A DNA stretch of 64,000 bases from Limanda limanda. Taxonomy: Eukaryota > Chordata > Actinopteri > Pleuronectiformes > Pleuronectidae. The position numbers and the translations under genes are program-made. The DNA is taken from assembly GCF_963576545.1 (NCBI RefSeq), contig NC_083648.1, forward strand, positions 9,659,739 to 9,723,738, given 5' to 3'. Position 1 is the stretch's first letter. Every line of letters starts with the position of its first letter. The notes under the pieces were generated by a model that made no database searches, was not told where the DNA came from, and worked only from the letters and a program-made list of their open reading frames with translations. Below, one piece after another: positions 56,101-64,000 of this stretch.

Positions 56101-59100
56101 CGTGTGTGAGTGTGAAGTAAGCCTGAGCTGTTCCAAAACTAGGTGGTAATTCCATATTTAGCACCACAATAACAGCCTAATCCAACTCATTAGTCTGCCT
56201 CGCAAAGTGGCTACAACAAAAGTAGTGGAAGTTAAAATATTAGTTGTGAAACAAGAAAAACACGACTCACAAAAGGCTCTGTCTGTCACCAAGTGCTCAG
56301 CAGCAGCTGTGTTACGGCCCGGCGACGCCAAGTCAGAGCGAAAACAAGCGACTGTTCACACCGCCCTGAATCATGTTGCACCATTTAATTATTTCCACAA
56401 ATCAAAATGTGTTGTAATGCCGTCGAGGCCGCAGCATAAAGACAAGCAGATGACACTTCAACCCGACCCCACCCCCCCAACCCCTGTCCACTGAGCATCT
56501 CAGGCCAAAGGGAGAGAAAGCGGAGAGCGGACTGGTTAATAAGTGACAGAGCATGAGGACAGATTAACAAAAGATGACTCGGCCCTCGAGGATCTCCCGG
56601 GGTTTAAACCAACACGAGCTGAGTGAACTCTGTATACTGGAAGAGATGGGGTGAGATAAGTGTTTACATGAGGAGTCAGACCTGCCCAAGCAGACGGGAA
56701 ACCGAGGGCCATTATTCCCGGCTGACCCTCCGCGCTGTATATTAGGACCCGGGGGATGATCATAAACCGGGGGGAAGAAACATCAAGCTCCGCTAAAGGG
56801 CACGAATGGTCAAATTCAGACAATAGCAGCTGGCGTCAGCTCTGTCTGTGCTACCGTGAGCTCAAAGGCTCATCATCAAGGGCCCTGACCTCTGCCTGAA
56901 GGTCAGACCAGGGGGATCATGATTGTCAGTCTGACATCATCCTCCTCCGATGACCAACCCGGGAGATGGATCGGCTGGTTTAGGATGACTGCACGTCACC
57001 GAAGAAAACAAGGCTTCTAATTAGCTCTGATGGTGAACCACTTCATTTTGGTTTGTTTGTACAAATCTGATGTTGATATGAACCATGGTAACGGTTTTGA
57101 ATGAGAAAGCAAAAATCTCCTCATCTGCCAGTGTTATAACAATTTCAAAGTGGGGCAGAAGTTTGTTTGGACAGGACTAACTTTACATTGAAATAACCGA
57201 TGTAAACACACTGACTATCCTGCAGTTGTCAGATGTGTCACATATAATGTTGGTTGATAGCAGTTGTTGATATAATGTGAGGATTGTAACTCCCCAGTGT
57301 TTTCCTTGCAGAGCTGCAACAGAGGAACACAAAGGTTGAATTTCAAACTAAAAGGCCTGTAACTTTGGAAGCTGATATCTCATATGTATAAATGTAAACA
57401 CACAAACAGAATGAGAACTGAACTGAGTAGAATCCAAACCTATCCGGTTACTCAGTAAACAGGGTTTCACTGGATCATCACTCTGTCCCCAGAACTTAAA
57501 TATTGTTACCACCTGTCCAGCCGTCTCCATTGTGTAATTTTTCCAGTCGGACTCTCAATGAATCGTTACATTCCTCTAAAAAAATCATTCACCACTTGGC
57601 CGAAGGGCATGTTTCCACTTCGTGAGGACGCATGCGAACGGAGCTTGAGAGAACTTTGATCCGTGAATCCAGCTGAACATTGGCAGCAGCACGATGTGTT
57701 TTTCGTGCAAAAGATGTTTTCCAAGCCTGGTACAAACCATGGAAACATCAGGCGCCGGCCACTCATTCACCAAACAGGCCACTGATACCAACTAGAGGGA
57801 GAACAACCAGTTTCTACAAGTTTGGCTCCGTCAGAAGCTTAGAAAGGAAGCCTCCGTATGAATCAGTGGCAAAGAAGCAACAAGAGTCTCTCAGTGTCTT
57901 TGATACAAATACTGCTGTTGTTGCCTTAAGTCTTTTTTAGTGCATTTACATACGGGACACTAATTCATCATTAAGCTTCTTCTACTGCAACCATCATACC
58001 ATCCTCTGAGAATTTGAAATGTTTAAAAAAATCACATTTATAATCCTGCCCAATGGTGCCGTGTAATAAACCTTTAAAACCCAGGTGGACTAGTTAGATG
58101 TGGAGATTAAACAGCCTCACACATACACGTGTTGGCAGATTACCACATGGGACACACGCTTCCGTTTTACCGGAGAGTCGCAGAACGGAAATAAATGAAA
58201 TGTCCTGGGCTCTTTTCACATAGAATAAAAACCAGGCAGATTAGAAAAGTGATTACACTGATTAAAACAAAATCTCAGTGTCAGAGCTTTTCAGCCGCTC
58301 TGATCCTGGAACGCACCAGGAGGGAAAGTGGGTTGTATCCGCAGCTTTGAAAACTAAATGAAAGAAAAAAGTTAAGAAACAGAAACATAACAAGACGTAA
58401 CAAACTGAGGTGAACGAATGCTGAACATTGCATTCGTGACCTTTGGTTTTTGGACTTGCTCGTGTGCTTTCTTTAACACTTGACTTTAGGCAACGACAAT
58501 CCGTGTCATGCTTGGGACACAAAACATCACAGGCTTTTAAAATCAATTATACGAACACACTCCAGGTTCAGCGTCTGCCTCCTCTTTTGCATTAACGTGA
58601 TTTGATCGGCTGGTGCCTCCATCGCCGCATGAAAAAGTCAACTTAAAGAGCAACGTGGCAACAGACCAACAATGCAGTTCGACAACATCACCCTACTCAA
58701 AGTGAATGAGCAGCATCGCAGTTAAAGCCTCCAACTGGTACGAGTCCGGCTCACAGTGGCTTTACTGTGCATTTGTTGACAGCTCAGACATAGAGAGACT
58801 CTGTGAAGGAAAAGAAACCCTTCTCTTACAGGCCTGTGATTATGCCAACCATGACCTCAGCGAACAACAATCAGCATCTCCTCCTGGGGTACGTGATCCA
58901 ATCACACAAAAACTCCACAGAAGCAGAATAGTGTTGCATGCTGCTTGTTTTCCAGCCGTAGTTTCTGCTGCCTCAGAAACTACGGCTTTCTGCTGCCTCA
59001 TGCTTAAAAAAGATCTTCTACAAATACTATGAAGAGCATGATTCTGCACTTTTCGTGTCCATGTGTTGGTGGATGATGAAATGAAAATAGTTCTAAGCCT

Positions 59101-62100
59101 TGGGGAGACAAAGCCAGATGGTAAGAGGTATGTTCTATTCAAGGGACTGTTGTTGTCGTGCTGATTCATGATGGATGAAAGCTGAGGATTTATCCGATGT
59201 GCACCAAAACTCCCTAGCCCCGCCCCCATCCCTCCAACACGTTTGGTGGAAATCGGTTTAGTACTTTTCGTGTAATCCTGCTAACAAATAAACAGACAAA
59301 CATGAACCTCTTTGGTAGAGGGGAAAAAAAGTATGGCTGCAGTGAGAGGAGCACAAACGCCATTACCGAAAATTCCTTTCGATCTTGACAGATGAAAGCT
59401 GAGGTGGGAAAGGAAAGCTGAATGTGAAAACACAACATTTTCATGCACTGGACTCCGATTAGGATGTGGTCTGAAGCAGTTCTGGCCTCTCGCAGTCGGT
59501 TCTGGCGGCACATCAGAGGCTCCTCGACTTCCTGAATGGGAGCGAGAGTGAAGTCCAAAAAGTCTGAGGGGAGAGTGTGTCTCTTATGCCCCTGAGAGAG
59601 GAAGTGGAGGACAGAAAACACAGAGCTGGGAGCCAGGCTGCTTCTCAGAGCGCCTGGGCATCCTGCCTCTCCCAGCCAGGGACCTCTGGACACGTTTCCA
59701 CCAGCTGCCCTCGGAAAACAAACCAGGCACTGTGCAGAACGCCTGTCTGTCCGCGCCAGTGGAATATGGCGGCGCTCTATCAACAGGTTGCTTACTTCTC
59801 AACATTAGAATTCTTTTTTTTTGTGGTCGACCTACAAAAGACATTCCAAACGGTACAGTCAGGGTTTGACAACATAATACTGTTCTTATTACAGAACTGC
59901 GAAGTAGAAACAACTGAGAACTGAACCTCAATACTGTTTTAGTTCTGAAGTGAAATGTGTCCAAAGCACAAAGTACTGAAAACTGTCAAGTACTAAAACT
60001 GACCGTTAATACTTGAACTTGTGTATTTTAGATTTTGATCTGAACTAAAACTGTACTAGGGGGCATACCTCTACCTAGGCTGAAGAATACTACACATGGT
60101 TGACATGAGGACATGAAAACCATGGAAATTAGAATTTAATACATTTTATTCTTAAATGTATTCTAGAAATTAGTACATAAAGCATTAAATACTTAAAAGG
60201 CACTTCTGGCAAGAATGAGTGTTATAATATGGGAAATATATTTAAGTATTTATGATTGAAAATCAACAATTACTATATATTATCTCACCTCAATATTAAC
60301 AGCTATGTACCACTTCAGAGGTTTCCAAAACATTTCCTTGTTCTTTCATATTCATACAGACGACATTGGTCTTCAAATATATAACAGGCTATCTACATTT
60401 AATTGTAAAATACAATATTATAAGGTTAGAGGGGAAAGCAGCATTGCATTCTTAAATGGCTGAAAAGATCCCCTACAATAATAATGCAATCTGCTGGATT
60501 CCGATTGATGCGTGTCCACTTTTAGATGCAATTCATTGTCGTCCCTGACCTTGGAACCAAGAGTAGACGGAACAATTCAACCAACAGGTCCATTCAGTAT
60601 TTGATCTGCAGGTTTCTACTTAATCACACAGGTTTTCCTCGGCACAGCAGCTTTGCACAGCTGTTAATGAAACTGTAGATAAAGGTTTTTTTTTCAGAGT
60701 AACAGACTCCTTGTCCATGTGTGATCAAAAGTTCAAAGCTGCCAAATGGACCTTCTGGTCAACTGCTGTTTCCAGTGTCAGGAATGAGAAGAATTTAACT
60801 TTAACACAACAACATGAACAGGAAGTGCTCAATCAAACAAACAATGACAACTTTCACATTTATATTTTTGTGTAATATGCTAGTAGGAATTATATTATGG
60901 GCCTGTGTGTATCAATTAATCTCTATTTGTCCCTGAAGCTGCAGTTGAAGACGCACTGCGCAGCACTGCATCGTGTTTTGTTTGGTTCCTTCCCTCTACT
61001 ATAAATACTCTGTCGTTTAAGACTGATTAATGGATCCTTGGGTGTTATGCAACCTCTTCAATGCACGTCTTTCTCTATTAAAAAAAAGGAAAAAAGTTCA
61101 GATTAAGACATTTCGGAAGCTGTTTGTTCAGCAGTGCAATTTCCTCAAGGGTCAGGAAGGGGAACTAGATGCTTATGGAGTCATTTTAACCACGAAGCAG
61201 AGTTTCCTGAGACGCCTGGCAGAGTCACCAGAGGGAGGAGAGGATTTTGGGAGGATGAGCGAGGGGCTCTGAATGGGTCGGCACGGCAGAAGGGGATTCG
61301 ACAGCAGGTTCTGACAGTGAGAGAGCCACGAGACGAATGCTACTGACAGCTGTCCTGCTGTGAGGCGAGACCCTCCAACCTCTCCTGGTGCCATCCCAAG
61401 GGAAGTTGACAAAGAGGGCATGTGCATTTGAACAGGGGGGGGTGTAGGGTTACAGGATGTTTTTGTTACGCAGAGGAGAAGAGGGAGGTGGCAGGTGCGT
61501 GGCAGCTTCAGGAATGACATCCACTAAAAATAAGTTTTGAGGTGCAGTAAAATTGGCGTGGAGCTTTAGAACATGTGAGCAAGAAACACCGAGAGGAGCA
61601 GATGAGGTGTGCTGCTGTTGTTTCCTCTCCTGGGAAACTGGGCTCCAGCTCCACAGCTGCTGGACCTGGGATCACACACACAATGTATCCCTGCACACCA
61701 GTAAGTCATGAGGCTGCAACCATCTGCGTGAAGTACACACACAGACACACACAGACGAACTTTCTCCTCCTGCTGTGTATTGCTGCTGTGTCCAGGCAGA
61801 ATGCCACGCTGGGAAATCGATAAGTACCTTTGCAAAAATAAAAAAAACAACAGCTGCCTGGAAGAAATCTGAAAGAAAACGCTTCGGTTCATTCATTCAA
61901 ACGTTCATTCATTCATTCATTTATTTATTCATTCAGGGCCACAGTGTTTTTGAGTGGAAAAACACAATCACCAGCACTGAACCCAGTAGAAGATCCAAAT
62001 GCAATGTGCAGATTAAGTTTTAAACTTACTGAACTAAATGATTAATAAGCGATGCATCTGCTATGTTGAGCAATGCTCTGGTAACTACTGGTTTACTAAA

Positions 62101-63088
62101 CTATAATAGATGTAATAATGAGGCTGCTGTGATGTTATGGCTGCAGCAGAATAACAATTAAACCCAGTAGGAGGTGTGTCAGTGGAATACTTTTGTGTTA
62201 ATGCGTGAGAAGCATAAACAAATGGAAACCCTGACTCTTGTTTGCGGGACTTTACATGAAGTAGCCTCACTGCTCATGTGCATGCTCACAGTGGCACACT
62301 CATGGAATCCCTGGGGGGGGGGTGGGGGGGCACACAAAACTACGTGTCTGTTTGTTTGCAAATGAAAACATCCGTCTACCAGCAGTGTCCTGCAGCCCAC
62401 AGCTGAATCTCTAACATGCTCCTAGCAGCAGGAACCACACTGTAATAACACGTCCCCCCTAAAACACCAGGCAGTGGAGTTACCTGGACCTCTGGAGCTC
62501 CATGGCAGAGTTGGCGATCTGTCCGCCCTCCAGGCAGTAGTTCTGGGAGGACTGTCTGGAGTAGGAGGCAGGAAGGATTCCCTGAGTGTACGTCTGCAGC
62601 CTGCCCCTGGCCGAGCCTGGCACGCCGGAGAAGGGCGAGCTGAACGCCGAGGAGGAGGAGGGCAGGAACGCGTCGCCCTCCACGTCCCCGGCCGGGAGAC
62701 CTGCTCCGGGACCCGACCCTGAGCTGGAGGTCCGGTTCCCGGGGAGCAGAGCCTGGTTGGCGAAGGCGAGAGCCTGGGCTGCAGTGGTCGCCTCCGCGGC
62801 GGCAGCAGCAGCTCCAGACACCACAGCTCCGGGTGCAGCTGCTCCTCCATACCCGGACCGCTCCGGGGACCCCAGGCTGGGTCCGGTCCTCGGCTCCAGC
62901 GGGCTGTCCCCCCCCTCCTGGCTGCGGGAGTCCGCCTCGTCCTGCACCGGGCGGCCGTCCAGGGAGATGTTGCTGAGGAAGCTCAGAGCCGCTTGTCTCC
63001 TCCGCGGGTCGATGCGCTTCCTTGTGTGTTCGATGCCCGGGTGCTTCATCTGCAGCTGGGAGGTGTTGCTGCTAGTAGCCGCCGCCAT
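44036..63088 (-). CDS. cables1: CDK5 and ABL1 enzyme substrate 1
   Basis: Adaptor protein known to link cyclin-dependent kinases (CDK2, CDK3, CDK5) with ABL-family kinases and to affect growth control and neuronal signalling. Ten coding exons on the minus strand give 556 residues (human about 633). Parts: Ala/Ser/Gly-rich N-terminus (1-200) with [20 protein letters not shown] at about 26-45; basic Ser/Thr-rich segment [27 protein letters not shown] and [13 protein letters not shown] blocks; [17 protein letters not shown]-terminal cyclin-box fold (about 420-545) with [20 protein letters not shown]. The C-terminal half is almost identical to human CABLES1. Exon 1 is shorter than in human, which accounts for the size difference. 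Intron 1 spans 7.6 kb. Start chosen at the first in-frame Met, which has A at -3 and G at +4. Confidence 0.96.
44177..45031 (-). other. cables1: cables1 intron 9
   Basis: GT-AG intron on the minus strand; nothing recognised. Confidence 0.8.
45032..45239 (-). CDS. cables1: cables1 exon 9: cyclin box
   Basis: 208 bp between ctgtgcag and gtgagt. Reads [20 protein letters not shown], then [20 protein letters not shown] and [11 protein letters not shown]. Confidence 0.97.
45343..45449 (-). CDS. cables1: cables1 exon 8
   Basis: 107 bp between tttccag and gtaaaa. Reads [20 protein letters not shown], then [15 protein letters not shown]. Confidence 0.96.
46095..46291 (+). repeat. Teleost repeat ending CTACACACTGAACCTTTAA
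   Basis: Contains GGCTGCCATGTTTTCACAGT, AGCCCAGAGTGGACAAACTA, GAGCTGCAACATGCAACTTC and the end TCTACACACTGAACCTTTAA. I recognise this as a very abundant perciform family; class uncertain. Confidence 0.65.
47925..47938. repeat. G homopolymer
   Basis: Fourteen G in a row, cables1 intron 7. Confidence 0.9.
48497..48600 (-). CDS. cables1: cables1 exon 7
   Basis: 104 bp between cacggcag and gtgaga. Reads [20 protein letters not shown], then [14 protein letters not shown]. Confidence 0.96.
48749..48905 (-). CDS. cables1: cables1 exon 6: Ser-rich segment
   Basis: 157 bp between gtccacag and gtcagt. Reads [20 protein letters not shown], then [20 protein letters not shown]. Confidence 0.96.
48906..49485 (-). 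other. cables1: cables1 intron 5
   Basis: GT-AG intron; AT-rich, nothing recognised. Confidence 0.8.
49486..49591 (-). CDS. cables1: cables1 exon 5
   Basis: 106 bp between catcatcag and gtgaga. Reads [20 protein letters not shown], then [15 protein letters not shown]. Confidence 0.94.
49592..53185 (-). other. cables1: cables1 intron 4
   Basis: GT-AG intron with a TIR-bounded MITE (52395-52824) and a short inverted repeat, CAGTAACTTC with GAAGTTACTG (about 51508-51551). Nothing coding seen. Confidence 0.8.
52395..52824. mobile_element. hAT-like MITE with terminal inverted repeats
   Basis: Starts AGGCTGCATCCATACTACTA and ends with TGGTAGTATGGATGAAGCCT, an imperfect reverse complement over about 27 bp. 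Flanks TGAATCCT and TAAATGCT match at 6 of 8 positions, compatible with a worn 8-bp duplication. The interior also has paired blocks, and no transposase. Confidence 0.7.
53186..53263 (-). CDS. cables1: cables1 exon 4
   Basis: 78 bp between ttttatag and gtatgt. Reads [20 protein letters not shown], then DCSQA. Too short to stand out alone; found by homology to human [10 protein letters not shown]. Confidence 0.93.
53264..54524 (-). other. cables1: cables1 intron 3
   Basis: GT-AG intron; nothing recognised. Confidence 0.8.
54525..54617 (-). CDS. cables1: cables1 exon 3: SP-type phosphorylation motif
   Basis: 93 bp between cgttttcag and gtatga. Reads [20 protein letters not shown], then [10 protein letters not shown]. 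Confidence 0.96.
54771..54842 (-). CDS. cables1: cables1 exon 2
   Basis: 72 bp between ctccttag and gtagta. Reads [20 protein letters not shown], then PLR. Confidence 0.95.
58954..58987. repeat. Perfect 14-bp inverted repeat
   Basis: AGCCGTAGTTTCTG, a 6-nt spacer CTGCCT, then CAGAAACTACGGCT. The spacer and part of the arm are repeated just after it (CTTTCTGCTGCCTC). Confidence 0.9.
59185..59318 (-). repeat. Recurrent fish repeat, copy 6 (5' part)
   Basis: Reverse orientation: GTTTGGTGGAAATCGGTTTA, GTGTAATCCTGCTAACAAAT and CATGAACCTCTTTGG, the 5' portion of the family. A further fragment (GCATACCTCTACCTAGGCTG) lies at 60064-60083. Confidence 0.55.
61888..61937. repeat. ATTC tetranucleotide tract
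   Basis: Imperfect ATTC units with ATTT interruptions, cables1 intron 1. Confidence 0.85.
62484..63088 (-). CDS. cables1: cables1 exon 1: low-complexity N-terminus
   Basis: 605 bp, ATG at 63086-63088, donor gtaact. Reads [20 protein letters not shown], then [20 protein letters not shown], an Ala run near residue 95, and [15 protein letters not shown], all matching landmarks of human exon 1. GC-rich with many CpG. Confidence 0.95.
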
Positions 63089-63142
63089 GGTCCTCGTCCC
63101 CCAGTCCCAGTCCCGGTCCCAGCACCAGCAGCACCAGTGGTC

Positions 63143-63157
63143 TCACCTGGACGTCAT
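63143..63157 (-). CDS. Possible upstream ORF of cables1 (4 codons)
   Basis: ATG ACG TCC AGG TGA (MTSR, stop) lies 54 bp before the main ATG with a strong context (ccgccATGA). It also carries CAG|GTGAGA, a consensus splice donor. Whether it is inside the transcript depends on the unknown start site. Confidence 0.35.
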   Translation of the reverse strand: MTSR

Positions 63158-63313
63158 GGCGGGAGCTGTGGGGAATCGTGCTGGTGCCGCCGAGTGGCCC
63201 AGTGTCCTGTCTTTTAAGTGCATGCGTGAAACTGGGTGAAAACAGGGGAGGTCACGTGTGTGCAGTATTGTGGCAGCACAGGGAAAAATTTGGACCAATG
63301 GGCTGTGAGGAAT

Positions 63314-63315
<2 letters not shown>

Positions 63316-63355
<40 letters not shown>
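63316..63355. repeat. GT microsatellite
   Basis: About 20 GT units upstream of the cables1 start. Confidence 0.95.
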
Positions 63356-63356
<1 letters not shown>

Positions 63357-63517
63357 GTTTTTTTATACCTTTTCCTGGCCGCTGGAGCAGGACCACGTTA
63401 CGTAAAGCACCCCCCCTTGCGTCTGTAGAACCATCAATCTGCACAAGCGACACTTTTCATTCTGCTGCCATCGGTTTGCATTATTCCACAAGATGAAGTG
63501 AGCAACTTTCAGATCAC

Positions 63518-63536
63518 CCCCCCCCCCCCCCCCCCC
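63518..63536. repeat. C homopolymer
   Basis: Nineteen C in a row; length may be affected by sequencing error. Confidence 0.9.
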
Positions 63537-64000
63537 AGGGTGCAGCTATATAATGCAATATCATGATGATGTATGGCCGTGTGCAGAATGGGGCCCTGGT
63601 CTCTGTTTGTCTGGAGAAAATAGATCCATTTTTTTTTTCTGGATTGCATTGAGTCAGCGTTTTCTGCAGCAATTGCGCCATCTGTCTGCGTGACGTGCAT
63701 CGCGTCTGCTGCTCCGGGGCCCACATCCCGATGACGCGTGCCATCTAGTGGTTTTTTGGTGGTGTGACTAGTTCAGGAGAGGCAGAGCTGGGAGGGGAAA
63801 GGTACTTTACGAGCTTATTCAAGTATTGTGAGAGAGGTGTTGTCCAGTCCTTCAGTTAATGACCTTAAAAGGGATGTGGGAAAATGGACCCAGAAAGTTA
63901 CAGGACAAACCGAAGGTGTTTGTGTCTCCTAGTCCTTCCTCTCACGTCCTGAAATAAAGTGATGTTAAACTCTCCCAGGGTTTAAGTGTTAAGAGGCCTT

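Larger units (their letters stand above)
54843..62483 (-). other. cables1: cables1 intron 1
   Basis: The largest intron (7.6 kb). Holds a recurrent fish repeat (59185-59318), a strong short hairpin (58954-58987), an ATTC tract (61888-61937) and G runs near 62311. The stretch 56560-57000 is less AT-rich and could be regulatory. I found no alternative first exon. Confidence 0.7.
62480..63250 (-). promoter_or_regulatory. cables1: CpG-rich 5' region of cables1
   Basis: GC-rich and CpG-dense over exon 1 and the sequence just upstream, in contrast to the AT-rich surroundings. This is the usual setting of a vertebrate promoter. No TATA box seen. GGACGTCAT at 63149-63157 is a near match to a CRE. 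The transcription start is not known. Confidence 0.55.
63251..64000. other. Upstream flank of cables1
   Basis: No gene seen. Holds a GT run (63316-63355) and a C run (63518-63536); the rest is unique sequence up to the window edge. Confidence 0.6.

Noticed and set aside
59214..59783. 189-codon minus-strand ORF in cables1 intron 1
   Set aside because: No recognisable domain, runs into a copy of the recurrent repeat, and no splice context linking it to cables1.
62586..63239. 217-codon plus-strand ORF
   Set aside because: It is antisense to cables1 exon 1; the open frame is a by-product of GC-rich, Ala/Gly/Ser-coding sequence.

Overview
This is a eukaryotic (teleost fish) window with three large intron-containing genes: an EGF-receptor gene (egfra-type, + strand, 5' end outside the window), npc1 (+ strand, complete) and cables1 (- strand, complete). 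All coding exons I can place have GT-AG boundaries, consistent phases and readable homology to the human proteins. The interspersed repeats (LINE tails, a recurrent repeat of spiny-rayed fishes, two foldback/TIR MITEs, many dinucleotide runs) suggest a percomorph teleost; the species cannot be named from the sequence.

Layout. 1-2622: egfr intron 1, with a LINE-like remnant, a copy of a recurrent fish repeat and a possible conserved non-coding block; exon 1 (signal peptide) is not in the window. 2623-20144: egfr exons 2-28, about 1167 residues; 3'UTR to an AATAAA at 22187. 22193-24107: AT-rich spacer. 24213-36769: npc1, 25 exons, 1272 residues, ending in a dileucine lysosomal signal. 36770-44035: convergent 3' flanks of npc1 and cables1, rich in repeats. 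44036-63088: cables1 on the minus strand, 10 coding exons, 556 residues, with its GC-rich first exon and promoter area at 62484-63300.

The three genes are functionally unrelated in any direct sense: a plasma-membrane receptor tyrosine kinase, a lysosomal cholesterol exporter, and a cyclin-box adaptor linking CDKs and ABL-type kinases. Their interest as a group is synteny: from what I know of human, NPC1 and CABLES1 lie convergently on chromosome 18 with other genes between them, while EGFR is on chromosome 7. I found no wholly new biological system. The best leads are a 455-bp foldback MITE with a self-palindromic 8-bp target duplication in npc1, complementary GT/CA runs bracketing the kinase-core exons of egfr, a 52-bp palindrome, a possible furin site in the receptor ectodomain, and a serine at the npc1 position matching human R518.
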